64,000 bases of DNA, taken from the NCBI GenBank assembly GCA_944392805.1, contig CALXXZ010000002.1, forward strand, positions 62,001-126,000, read 5' to 3'. The notes beneath the pieces were generated by a model. That model had not been told where the DNA came from. It saw nothing but the letters and a program-made list of their open reading frames with translations, and did no database searches. Below are positions 46,013-54,208 of the stretch, one piece after another; position 1 is the stretch's first letter; the number at the start of each line of letters is the position of its first letter. Both the position numbers and the translations under genes were made by a program. This DNA comes from an uncultured Clostridia bacterium. GTDB lineage: Bacteria > Bacillota > Clostridia > TANB77 > CAG-508.

Positions 46013-46050
46013 TTACCAAGAGGATGCACTCCTTTTGGTAATATTTTTTT
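46012..46050 (+). terminator. Terminator after the VanW-family gene
   Basis: ATTACCAA...AGGA pairs with TCCT...TTGGTAAT, followed by ATTTTTTT; begins at the stop codon. Confidence 0.88.
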
Positions 46051-46071
46051 ATTTTCAAAATATTATTAAAC

Positions 46072-47385
46072 ATGAAAACATTAAAAATATTTGTATTTAA
46101 TACTTTAATTTTATTATTTAGTTCTATAATTTTACAAATTATAGGAATGTTTTTTAATATTTATATTGCTAATACTGTAGGTGAAGAAGCTGTAGGTGTA
46201 TTTTCTCTTGTCATGTCAGTTTATATGTTTGGCATTACACTTGCTTCTGCTGGAATTAATATTGCCACAACCCGTGTAGTCTCTGAAGAACTTGCTTGTA
46301 ATAATGAAACAGGTGCAAAAAATGCTGCTAAAAGATGTATATTTTTTAGTGTTTTATCAGGTATTGGTGCTAGTATTATATTTTTTATTTTCGCAGATTT
46401 TATAACTATTCATTGCTTGCATAATCGCATTAGTAAGGATGTTATTTATTTAATTTGTATTGCTCTTCCTTTTATTGCTATGTCTTCTGCAGTTAATGGA
46501 TATTTTACTGGTGTAAGGCGTGTATATAAAAATGCTTTTGCTAAGTTTTTCGAAGAATTTGTTAAAATAACTTGTACAGCATTTCTACTAAAATCTTTTA
46601 TGCCTGATGGAATTGACTATGCTTGTTATGCACTTATTTTAGCAGATGTAATTTCTGAAGTACTTTCTTTTATATATTTATATATTTTATATAGAATGGA
46701 TAAACGCAAATCTATATCCGAATCTCGTTATAAGGATTTAGATTCATATGATAAACGTATTTTAAGAATTACTATACCTGTTGCACTAACTTCATATTTG
46801 CGTTCTGGTTTGTCTACTGCTAAACAACTTATTATTCCATCTAGTCTTCAAAAAAGTGGTATGAATTCTTCTAATTCTTTAATTGCTTATGGTGTTGTTA
46901 ATGGGATGGCAATGCCTATTATAATGTTTCCTGTAATTCTGGTAACTAGTTTTAGCGGTTTACTTGTCCCAGAGTTTTCTAGGTATTATGTTGAGAGAAA
47001 GTTTAAGAAAATAAAAAGTGTTTCAACTATTATTCTTTCTGCAACTTTTATATTTTCACTTTTGGTTGCTATTATTATTTTTATTTTTGCTGATAAACTT
47101 GCTATTCTCATTTATGATAAAATAGAAATTGCTAAATATTTACGTATTCTTTCTCCTTTAATTATTATTATGTATCTTGATATTGTTATTGATAGTATTT
47201 TAAAGGGATTAGATGCTCAAGTTAGTGTCATGGGAATTAATGTTTTTGATTGCGTTGTTAGTATTGCTTTTATTTATTTTTTAGTCCCTATTCTTGGATT
47301 TAGTGGTTATATAATTTCTATTTTTATTAGTGAGGTTATTGATTTTACTCTTAGTGGATATAAATTATTGAAACTTTTGCACTAA
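46072..47385 (+). CDS. SpoVB-like polysaccharide/lipid flippase (MOP superfamily)
   Basis: The 437-residue protein has about 12-14 hydrophobic segments and resembles stage V sporulation protein B and other MurJ/MATE-like flippases (IANTVGEEAVGVFSLVMSVY, NGYFTGVRRV, VVNGMAMPIIMFP, SFSGLLVPEFSRYY). It likely moves lipid-linked cell-wall or spore-cortex precursors across the membrane. No good ribosome-binding site precedes the ATG at 46072, so the start could be slightly different. The stop codon lies inside the left arm of a long inverted-repeat element. Confidence 0.87.
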   Translation: MKTLKIFVFNTLILLFSSIILQIIGMFFNIYIANTVGEEAVGVFSLVMSVYMFGITLASAGINIATTRVVSEELACNNETGAKNAAKRCIFFSVLSGIGASIIFFIFADFITIHCLHNRISKDVIYLICIALPFIAMSSAVNGYFTGVRRVYKNAFAKFFEEFVKITCTAFLLKSFMPDGIDYACYALILADVISEVLSFIYLYILYRMDKRKSISESRYKDLDSYDKRILRITIPVALTSYLRSGLSTAKQLIIPSSLQKSGMNSSNSLIAYGVVNGMAMPIIMFPVILVTSFSGLLVPEFSRYYVERKFKKIKSVSTIILSATFIFSLLVAIIIFIFADKLAILIYDKIEIAKYLRILSPLIIIMYLDIVIDSILKGLDAQVSVMGINVFDCVVSIAFIYFLVPILGFSGYIISIFISEVIDFTLSGYKLLKLLH

Positions 47386-47575
47386 AGGGGACGGTCCTTT
47401 TTGGTGCATTTTCTATGTTTAGCATAAATGAAAAGTTTATATATTACTATTCCATAGCAAAAACATATTTTGGGTCTTCGTCGGGGGGCTTTGCTTTATT
47501 TCATAGTAATATATAAACTTTTCATTATATTTATAAATTTTGAAAAATGCATCAAAAAGGACCGTAGTCTTTAAT
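47381..47575. repeat. MITE-like long inverted-repeat element with GGGGACGGTCC ends
   Basis: Outer arms of about 32 bases (47381-47412 and 47543-47574; 27 of 32 positions pair) contain GGGGACGGTCC and its partner GGACCGT; inner arms (AATGAAAAGTTTATATATTAC at about 47427-47448 and the complement at about 47505-47527) pair almost perfectly; the centre has a GC-rich segment TCGTCGGGGGGC. It has no coding capacity. It spans the convergent gap between the flippase and thioesterase genes, touching both stop codons, and may also act as a bidirectional terminator. Confidence 0.8.
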
Positions 47576-48300
47576 TAATTCAATTGTATAATGGCATGTG
47601 TTATTTTTTCATCTGTACTTTTAATAGTTACAATATGTTTGCCATCTTCAAATGAATATTTACATTTTACAGTATCTCCAAGTTTTATTTCTTTTTTATA
47701 TGATATTCTAACATTATTCAAATCGCCTTTTATATAGACATCCTCTGGTAATGCCTCATTAGCTAAATCTAAATAATTCAAATTATGCATATGATTATTT
47801 ACATCTATATCTGCTCTTTTTACAGTATAGTTTATCTCTCTTTCAAAGTTTGATGGTTCTAATATTTTATCAAATTGTTCATTTTCAAATACTTTTTTAT
47901 CTATTTCAGGGTTATATCTTTCAAGAACTTCATCAGAAACTCTCACAATTTTCTCCTTTTCTGTGTCTAATAATACCCATTTAGATGCTGCAACTGCTAT
48001 AATCTCTCCTTGCTCATTAGATATTTCAAAATCACGAAATGCATAACATTTTACAGCATGTCTTGACCATGTTTTTACTCTTATTTTTTCTGAATAATCT
48101 GGTCTTCTAATAACTTGTAGTCTCCAATCTAGCAATAACCATGTTAAATGTGTTTGTGGTATATCTAATACACCATAACCTGCTATATTTGAATGTATTT
48201 CCCCTACATCTTCTAAATCACTTAATATTGCTTTGTTTGTAATTTTATTATCTTGTCCAATTTCTGACAACTTTACTCTGTATTCTTGTTCAACTATCAT
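47575..48300 (-). CDS. Acyl-ACP thioesterase
   Basis: The 241-residue protein has two hotdog domains like FatA/FatB-type bacterial thioesterases: WLLLDWRLQVIRRPDYSEKI with the following WSR in the first half and DIDVNNHMHNLNYLDLA, including the catalytic-region Asn and His, near residue 168. It would release fatty acids from acyl carrier protein in the cytoplasm. The ATG at 48298-48300 (MIVEQEYRVKL) is taken as the start; a longer frame from a GTG at 48348 only translates a palindromic repeat. Because that repeat lies between the AAAGGAG site (48350-48356) and the ATG, translation may be affected. Confidence 0.85.
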   Translation of the reverse strand: MIVEQEYRVKLSEIGQDNKITNKAILSDLEDVGEIHSNIAGYGVLDIPQTHLTWLLLDWRLQVIRRPDYSEKIRVKTWSRHAVKCYAFRDFEISNEQGEIIAVAASKWVLLDTEKEKIVRVSDEVLERYNPEIDKKVFENEQFDKILEPSNFEREINYTVKRADIDVNNHMHNLNYLDLANEALPEDVYIKGDLNNVRISYKKEIKLGDTVKCKYSFEDGKHIVTIKSTDEKITHAIIQLN

Positions 48301-48313
48301 TTTGTTCAAAATG

Positions 48314-48340
48314 CTCAAAAGAGGACCGTCCCCTTTTGAG
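48314..48340. repeat. Palindromic repeat, GGGGACGGTCC type, inside the thioesterase leader
   Basis: CTCAAAAG and CTTTTGAG arms flank AGGACCGTCCC, giving a near-perfect 27-base hairpin located between the ribosome-binding site and the ATG of the thioesterase gene. Confidence 0.8.
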
Positions 48341-48358
48341 TATAACACTCCTTTCGTA

Positions 48359-49666
48359 TTAATATCCTGGTTTTTCTAATAATTTAAACATATTCTTTTT
48401 ATATTTTTCTACTCCTGGTTGATTGAATGGATTTACTCCTAATATCATTCCTGACATTGCACATGACTTTTCAAAGAAATATATTAAATGTCCAATTGTT
48501 TCTTCTGTTAATTTTGGTAATTCTATTACTATATTCGGAACATCTCCTGATACATGTGCTTCTATCGTTCCTTCCATTGCCTTTTTGTTTACGTAGTCTA
48601 ATTTTTTTCCTGCTAAATAATTTAATCCATCTAAATTATCTTGTTCTTCTTTTATTTCTATGTCTGAATTTGATTTTTCTATTCTTATTACTGTTTCAAA
48701 TAAGTTTCTTCTTCCTTCTTGTATATATTGTCCCATTGAGTGTAAGTCTGTTGTAAAATCTACTCCTGCTGGGAATATTCCTAGTTGGTCTTTTCCTTCA
48801 CTTTCTCCATATAGTTGTTTCCACCATTCTGTGAAATAATGCATTTTAGGTTCATAGTTTACTAATATTTCTGTATTTTTGTATAATTTATACAATATGT
48901 TTCTTACTATTGCATATTGATAACATGCATTATATTTTAAATTTGGATCTTCATATTTTACTTGTGCTGTTCTTGCACCTTCCATTAATTTGTCTATATT
49001 TATTCCCGCTACTGCTATTGGCAATAGTCCTACTGCTGTTAGTACTGAATATCTTCCTCCAACATTGTCTGGTATTACAAATGTTTCATATCCTTCTTCA
49101 TTTGCTAATATTTTTAATGCTCCTTTTTCTTTATCTGTTGTTACATATATTCTACTTCTTGCTTCATCTATTCCATATCTATTTTCTAATATTTCTCTGA
49201 ATATTCTGAATGCTATTGCAGGTTCTGTTGTTGTTCCTGATTTTGATATTACATTTACTGAAAAGTCTTTTGTTCCTATTAATTCTATTAAGTCATTTAT
49301 GTAGTTTGGACTTAAATTATTTCCCACATATAATATTTGTGGTGCTTTTCTTTTTTCTTCTGATAACATATTATAAAATGTGCTTGTTAGGCTTTCTATT
49401 ACTGCTCTTGCTCCTAAATATGATCCACCTATTCCTATTACTACTAATATTTCTGATTCTTCTTGTATTTTTTTAGCTGATTGTTTTATTCTTTCGAATT
49501 CTTCTTTATCATAGTTTGTTGGCAATTCTAGCCACCCTACAAAATCTTTTTCATCTTTTGCTCTTTTATGTAATTCTTGATGTATTTGCTCTACTTTTTC
49601 TTTATATTGCATTACTGTTTTTTGCTCTACTCCTGAATATTTTAGATTTAATTTTAAATTTAACAT
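48359..49666 (-). CDS. pgi: Glucose-6-phosphate isomerase
   Basis: The 435-residue enzyme has the phosphosugar-isomerase pattern: [19 protein letters not shown] near residue 76, [17 protein letters not shown] near 140, [19 protein letters not shown] near 205 and the active-site Glu/His region ([19 protein letters not shown]). It interconverts glucose 6-phosphate and fructose 6-phosphate in glycolysis. It follows rpe by 15 bases and precedes the thioesterase by a short gap, so the three probably form one operon. Confidence 0.97.
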   Translation of the reverse strand: MLNLKLNLKYSGVEQKTVMQYKEKVEQIHQELHKRAKDEKDFVGWLELPTNYDKEEFERIKQSAKKIQEESEILVVIGIGGSYLGARAVIESLTSTFYNMLSEEKRKAPQILYVGNNLSPNYINDLIELIGTKDFSVNVISKSGTTTEPAIAFRIFREILENRYGIDEARSRIYVTTDKEKGALKILANEEGYETFVIPDNVGGRYSVLTAVGLLPIAVAGINIDKLMEGARTAQVKYEDPNLKYNACYQYAIVRNILYKLYKNTEILVNYEPKMHYFTEWWKQLYGESEGKDQLGIFPAGVDFTTDLHSMGQYIQEGRRNLFETVIRIEKSNSDIEIKEEQDNLDGLNYLAGKKLDYVNKKAMEGTIEAHVSGDVPNIVIELPKLTEETIGHLIYFFEKSCAMSGMILGVNPFNQPGVEKYKKNMFKLLEKPGY

Positions 49667-49681
49667 TTTTCCACTCCTCTT

Positions 49682-50341
49682 CTAACTTTTTAGTTCATCT
49701 ATTATTACTTTGTAGTCTGATGCCATTAATATTGATGTTCCTGCAACTAATATGTTTGCTCCAGCTTCTTTTATTCTTGGAGCTGTTTTTAGGTTTATTC
49801 CTCCATCTGCTTCTATGTCTATTTCTATATTTTTTCTTTCACAATATGTTTTTAGTTCTGATATTTTTCCTAACATGTCTGTTATTAGCGTTTGACCACC
49901 TTTTCCTGGCTCTACTGTCATTACTAAACATACATGTATGTATGGTAAGTATTCATATATTTCTTTTATGTCTGTTTCTGGTTTTATTGATATTCCGACT
50001 TTTGAACCACTTTCTTTTATTAGTTGTATGTTTTCCATTATTTCTTCTTTACTTTTACATGCTTCTAAATGGAATGTTATTGTGTTTGGCTCTGCTACTG
50101 AAAAGTCTTCTATTCCTTTTTTTACGTCTTCTACCATTAGGTGCACATCTAATGGCAAGTTTGATATTCTTTTTATATATGTACTATATTCTAGCATTTT
50201 TTGATATGTGTCTTTTTCTACGAATTTTCCATCCATTACGTCTATATGAAAATAGTCTGTTTTTGATTTTTCTAGTGCTAAAAATGTTTCTGCCTCTTTT
50301 CCTTTTTCTACTGTTAATATTGATGTTGATATCTCTATCAT
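49682..50341 (-). CDS. rpe: Ribulose-phosphate 3-epimerase
   Basis: The 219-residue TIM-barrel protein has the Rpe motifs: HIDVMDGKFV near residue 32, LDVHLMVEDV near 64, VMTVEPGKGGQ near 137 and EADGGINLKTAP near 175. The usual VEPGFGGQ appears as VEPGKGGQ and the N-terminal SILSAD region is altered to TSILTVEKG, so it is a divergent member; allulose or related 3-epimerase activity is an alternative. GGAGG precedes the ATG. First gene of the rpe-pgi-thioesterase group; a strong hairpin lies 42 bases upstream. Confidence 0.9.
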   Translation of the reverse strand: MIEISTSILTVEKGKEAETFLALEKSKTDYFHIDVMDGKFVEKDTYQKMLEYSTYIKRISNLPLDVHLMVEDVKKGIEDFSVAEPNTITFHLEACKSKEEIMENIQLIKESGSKVGISIKPETDIKEIYEYLPYIHVCLVMTVEPGKGGQTLITDMLGKISELKTYCERKNIEIDIEADGGINLKTAPRIKEAGANILVAGTSILMASDYKVIIDELKS

Positions 50342-50382
50342 TTGTTTTCCTCCTATCTGCTCTTATTTTACTATTACACACA

Positions 50383-50412
50383 AAAAATAGCAAGTATTTT
50401 CTTGCTATTTTT
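50383..50412. terminator. Strong hairpin upstream of rpe
   Basis: AAAAATAGCAAG and CTTGCTATTTTT make a 12-base stem with a 6-base loop and T-runs on both strands, 42 bases before the rpe start. A TTGCTA-17-TAAAAT promoter could lie downstream of it for rpe. It is odd to find a terminator in a divergent gap. Confidence 0.7.
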
Positions 50413-50500
50413 ATAATAAACTATTAATGTTATTCTATTACTTTGCATTGCCTGTAATAGTTACTATATATTCTTTATTTGTATTTTTATAAATATATAG

Positions 50501-50535
50501 AAAAGTTCTCTTCATGAACTTTTTTATTTTTTTTT
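50501..50535 (+). terminator. Terminator-like hairpin upstream of the DUF4912 gene
   Basis: AAAAGTTC/GAACTTTT stem followed by TTATTTTTTTTT. No gene ends here; the 88 bases between this and the previous hairpin show no clear ORF. Confidence 0.6.
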
Positions 50536-50545
50536 GTAAATTCCC

Positions 50546-50574
50546 TTGAATTTATTTCTTTTTTGATATAGTAT
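50546..50574 (+). promoter_or_regulatory. Promoter of the DUF4912-GH57 unit
   Basis: TTGAAT (50546-50551), 17-base spacer, TAGTAT (50569-50574), 36 bases before the start. Confidence 0.6.
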
Positions 50575-50610
50575 ATAGAAAAATAATGTCTTTTACATAG
50601 GAGGATAAAA

Positions 50611-51531
50611 ATGCCAACAAAAACAAAAGAAATAAATGAAGAAAAAGTTAAGCCAGCAAAAAAAGTAACAGCTAAAAAAGAAACTGTAAAAAAAGAAGAA
50701 AAAAAGGCAACTACAAAAGCAAGTACCAAAAAGTCAACTGCTACAAAAACTACAACAAAGAAAACAACTACAGCCAAAAAGACCACAACAAAAAAAACTT
50801 CAACAGCAAAAACTGTAGCAAAGAAAACAACTGCAAAAAAAGTAGCAACTAAAAAAGCAAAACCAGTTGCTGAAGTAGTGGAATATTATGACTTGCCATA
50901 TAGATATAATGAAACAATCGTAAAAATTTTGTATCAAACTCCTGATACCCTATTTGTATATTGGGATATATCAGATAAAGATAGAGAAAATTATATAGCT
51001 GAATATGGAGAAAACTTCTTTAATATAACAAGACCTGTATTAATAGTACATAATGATACAATGAATTACAGTTTTGAAATTCCAATAAACGACTTTGCAA
51101 ACAGTTGGTATTTACATATAAATGACAGTAAATGTAATTATAGAGTAGAATTAGGTAGACGTCCTAATTACTATAATGAAGATGCAACAAAAGAAATTCA
51201 AGAAAATATTCATACAGATTATATATATGTCTCTGATTCAAATAAAATAGAATCACCAAATGATAGAGTATTATTTTCAACAAACGAAAATAATACAATA
51301 AAATTCAGAAATATAAAAAATCAAAATGAAACATCAAAATCATTATATGAAATAGTTAAAAATTTGCCAGCAATGAGAAAAGTAGAAAATATACCATATA
51401 TAAAAGAAGAATTATTCCAAAAAGTATATGAAGGAATATACCAAAGCGAAGATATTTCATTCTTTGAAAGAATTTCAAATCCAACATCAGGAGGAAATCC
51501 TTCATCAGGAAGTATTCCAGTTAAATTTTAG
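50611..51531 (+). CDS. DUF4912 domain protein with histone H1-like N-terminus
   Basis: The 306-residue protein has a Lys/Ala/Thr-rich first 88 residues (KKTTTAKKTTTKKTSTAK), like the tails of histone H1 or AlgP, followed by a DUF4912 domain (about 90-195; YDLPYRYNETIVKILYQTP, FVYWDISDKDR, FANSWYLHINDS, VELGRRPNY). The C-terminal 100 residues are less conserved. DUF4912 has a carbohydrate-binding-like beta fold by reputation and is regularly encoded next to GH57 glucan enzymes, as here. The basic tail could bind nucleic acid or polyanions. AGGAGG lies before the ATG. Confidence 0.85.
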   Translation: MPTKTKEINEEKVKPAKKVTAKKETVKKEEKKATTKASTKKSTATKTTTKKTTTAKKTTTKKTSTAKTVAKKTTAKKVATKKAKPVAEVVEYYDLPYRYNETIVKILYQTPDTLFVYWDISDKDRENYIAEYGENFFNITRPVLIVHNDTMNYSFEIPINDFANSWYLHINDSKCNYRVELGRRPNYYNEDATKEIQENIHTDYIYVSDSNKIESPNDRVLFSTNENNTIKFRNIKNQNETSKSLYEIVKNLPAMRKVENIPYIKEELFQKVYEGIYQSEDISFFERISNPTSGGNPSSGSIPVKF

Positions 51532-51542
51532 AAGATTAATAT

Positions 51543-51575
51543 GTCGTAGGACTATACTTCCCCTACGACTTTATT
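51543..51575 (+). terminator. Hairpin between the DUF4912 and GH57 genes
   Basis: GTCGTAGG/CCTACGAC 8-base stem followed by TTTATTTTA; may give partial termination or protect the upstream mRNA. Confidence 0.65.
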
Positions 51576-51597
51576 TTAATAAAGGAGAAATAATAAA

Positions 51598-53181
51598 ATG
51601 CAGAAAAAAGGATATGTAAGTTTCGTATTACATGCACATCTTCCATTTATTCATCATCCTGAAAGTGATGATTATTTAGAAGAATCATGGTTATATGAAG
51701 CAATCTCAGAAACATATATACCATTATTACACAATTTTCAAAAACTAGTAGATGAAGGAGTAAATTTTAGAATTACAATGTCTATGACTCCCCCACTACT
51801 TTCAATGTTAGACAATAAATTATTACAACAAAAATATATTAGATATTTAGAGCAACTTATAGAATTATCAGAAAAAGAAATAAAAAGAACAGCATATGAT
51901 AAAAGATTAAATGAATTATCTCATTATTATTATGATAGATATTCAAGTGATTTACACTTTTTTAGAGATGAATGTAAATGTAATTTAATAGAAAAATTTA
52001 AACATTTTCAAGATATTGGTGTATTAGAAATAATCACATGTGGTGCAACACATGGATATTTTCCAATATTATATGTAACAGAACAAACAATACGAGCTCA
52101 AATCGCTGTAGGTGTTCAAACTTATGAAAGATATTTTGGAAGAAAACCACGTGGAATATGGCTTCCTGAATGTGGATATGTTCCAGAAGCTGATAAATAC
52201 TTAAGAGAATTTGGAATAGATTACGCAATTGTAGAATCACATGGAATTTTATATGCTGACCCTACTCCTATATATGGAACTTATGCACCAATTGTTTCAC
52301 CAGAAGGGCTTGTTACATTTGGACGTGATATTCCATCTTCTCAACAAGTATGGAGTTCAATTGATGGATATCCAGGAGATTTCAATTACAGAGAATTTTA
52401 TCGTGATATCGGATATGAAGCTGATTATGATTACATCAAACCATATATTGCACATAATGGAGTTCGTGTTCATACAGGAATAAAATATTATAGAATTACT
52501 GGAAAAACTGAATTCAAAGATTATTATAATTTACAATGGGCTAAAGATTCAGCAGAAAGACAAGCAGGACATTTCTTAGATTCAAGAACTCAACAAATAA
52601 ATAATGTTGCAGATTATATGGAAGTTCCACCAATTATCTTGTGTCCTTATGATGCAGAATTATATGGTCATTGGTGGTATGAAGGACCATATTGGTTATA
52701 TATCTTATTTAAAAAGATTTATTATGATGATTGTAACTTTGAATTAATCACTCCATCAGAATATATTGATAAATATCCAAATATTCAAGTATCTTCACCT
52801 TGTCGTTCAAGTTGGGGTGCAAATGGATATAGCGGAGTATGGTTAAATCCTACAAATGACTATGCTCATCGTCACTTACATAAAGCTGGTGATAGAATGG
52901 TTGAACTTGCACATTCTTTCCCTGATGCTGATGGAATTATAAAAGATGCTTTAAACCAAGCAGCTCGTGAACTTCTACTTGCACAAAGTAGTGATTGGCT
53001 ATTTATCATTACAAATGGTACTATGGTTGATTATGCAAAAAAACGTATTAAAGATCATATTGGTCGTTTTTCAAAATTGTATTATCAAATTAAAAATAAT
53101 AAAATTGATAAAACTTTCTTAAAAGATATTCAAGAAAAGGATTGCGTATTTCCAGACATTGATTATCATATTTATAATTAA
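51598..53181 (+). CDS. GH57 family 1,4-alpha-glucan branching enzyme-like protein
   Basis: The 527-residue protein starts with FVLHAHLPFIHHPE, the first GH57 motif, and has the likely nucleophile Glu191 in GIWLPECGY and acid/base Asp352 in CPYDAELYGHWW, both as in Thermus and Thermococcus GH57 branching enzymes. The C-terminal DUF1957 helical domain (WLFIITNGTMVDYAKKRIKDH) is present. It should introduce alpha-1,6 branches into glycogen-like glucan in the cytoplasm. AAAGGAG precedes the ATG. No glgA/C genes are in the window; the DUF4912 gene is its only partner. Confidence 0.92.
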   Translation: MQKKGYVSFVLHAHLPFIHHPESDDYLEESWLYEAISETYIPLLHNFQKLVDEGVNFRITMSMTPPLLSMLDNKLLQQKYIRYLEQLIELSEKEIKRTAYDKRLNELSHYYYDRYSSDLHFFRDECKCNLIEKFKHFQDIGVLEIITCGATHGYFPILYVTEQTIRAQIAVGVQTYERYFGRKPRGIWLPECGYVPEADKYLREFGIDYAIVESHGILYADPTPIYGTYAPIVSPEGLVTFGRDIPSSQQVWSSIDGYPGDFNYREFYRDIGYEADYDYIKPYIAHNGVRVHTGIKYYRITGKTEFKDYYNLQWAKDSAERQAGHFLDSRTQQINNVADYMEVPPIILCPYDAELYGHWWYEGPYWLYILFKKIYYDDCNFELITPSEYIDKYPNIQVSSPCRSSWGANGYSGVWLNPTNDYAHRHLHKAGDRMVELAHSFPDADGIIKDALNQAARELLLAQSSDWLFIITNGTMVDYAKKRIKDHIGRFSKLYYQIKNNKIDKTFLKDIQEKDCVFPDIDYHIYN

Positions 53182-53185
53182 CGCT

Positions 53186-53226
53186 AAAGTGGACCGTCCC
53201 CTTCTAAACAGGACCGTCCACTTTTT
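53186..53226. repeat. Palindromic repeat, GGACCGTCC type, acting as terminator of the GH57 gene
   Basis: AAAGTGGACCGTCC (53186-53199) pairs with GGACCGTCCACTTT (53211-53224) with one mismatch and is followed by TTTTT, four bases after the GH57 stop. Confidence 0.82.
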
Positions 53227-53315
53227 AACATTTTTATTTTTTTTGAATATTATAAATTGTATAAAATCTAATTTTTTCGTAGATACTATACAAAATGACA
53301 TGAAAGGAAGTTATT

Positions 53316-54173
53316 ATGAATTCATTATGTATAAAAACAAATGATGATAGCATTTTAAAGTATTTGCAAAACGAATTTTCTGAATTTAATATGTTAAATG
53401 TTTCATTTTCTTGTAATGAATTCAAATTATATAAAAATATAATTATTCACTACACAGGTATTGATACAGAACTTTTTTATACAAAACTTGCAACTATTTT
53501 ATCTTATCTTGTTATAGATAATTTTGAAGAAGATATTATAAAAAATATTCTTATATCTAACTATTTTTATTTTGATAATACTGAATTTTCTAATATTTTA
53601 GACAAATGTAGTGAAAATCTTTGTGATGATGAGTTTTCTCTATCAAATAGGCAAATTTCTTTATTTGATGCATTTTACAATTATATTACCACTCATCATT
53701 CTATTGTATTAACTGGTTTTATCAATTTTAGATTATATGAATATAGAAATTTGTTAAATAATTTAGTAGATTTTTCAGTTAATGAATTCATTATTGAAAG
53801 AGAATATTTAGAATTTATTTCTCTTGTAAGATTATATGTCAATTCTAAACCAAGTAATTATGGTATAGTCCATATTATTTGTTTTGATTTTGATACTATT
53901 TTACTTAATGAAAATCTTGAAATAATTGAGATTAATAAAAATACTTTAAATGCAAAGTATTTATCAGATGTTACTTTTTCTGATAATGACTACATTTTAA
54001 ATACATTGCTTAATTTACTCCCTAGTAAAATTTTTTTACATGTAAGTTCTCTTTCTTCAAATTCAGAGTTTATTAATACTCTAAAATTGATTTTTGAAGA
54101 TCGTTTAGAGATTTGTTCTGATTGTAATATTTGTAATTTATATAAAAATATAAATATACATCATAAAAAGTAG
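53316..54173 (+). CDS. ytxC: Putative sporulation protein YtxC
   Basis: The 285-residue protein matches the YtxC family in the region LTGFINFRLYEYRNLLNNLVDFSVNEFIIEREYLEFI-like (about residues 130-165; read in pieces GFINFRLYEYR and EFIIEREYLEFI) and in the later VHIICFDFDTILLNEN block. No membrane segment or catalytic motif. The family is conserved in spore formers; its function is unknown. GAAAGGAAG precedes the ATG. It is followed by a bidirectional terminator. Confidence 0.82.
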   Translation: MNSLCIKTNDDSILKYLQNEFSEFNMLNVSFSCNEFKLYKNIIIHYTGIDTELFYTKLATILSYLVIDNFEEDIIKNILISNYFYFDNTEFSNILDKCSENLCDDEFSLSNRQISLFDAFYNYITTHHSIVLTGFINFRLYEYRNLLNNLVDFSVNEFIIEREYLEFISLVRLYVNSKPSNYGIVHIICFDFDTILLNENLEIIEINKNTLNAKYLSDVTFSDNDYILNTLLNLLPSKIFLHVSSLSSNSEFINTLKLIFEDRLEICSDCNICNLYKNINIHHKK

Positions 54174-54203
54174 CTTTACAGTTGATTAGATAAAGCTACT
54201 TTT
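54166..54203. terminator. Bidirectional terminator after ytxC
   Basis: Perfect 13-base stem AAAAGTAGCTTTA/TAAAGCTACTTTT; convergent ytxC and ABC permease genes end on its two sides. Confidence 0.88.
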
Positions 54204-54208
54204 ATAAT

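Noticed and set aside
47575..48348. GTG start at 48346-48348 for the thioesterase
   Set aside because: Only one base separates it from the AAAGGAG site, and the first 16 codons translate the palindromic repeat.
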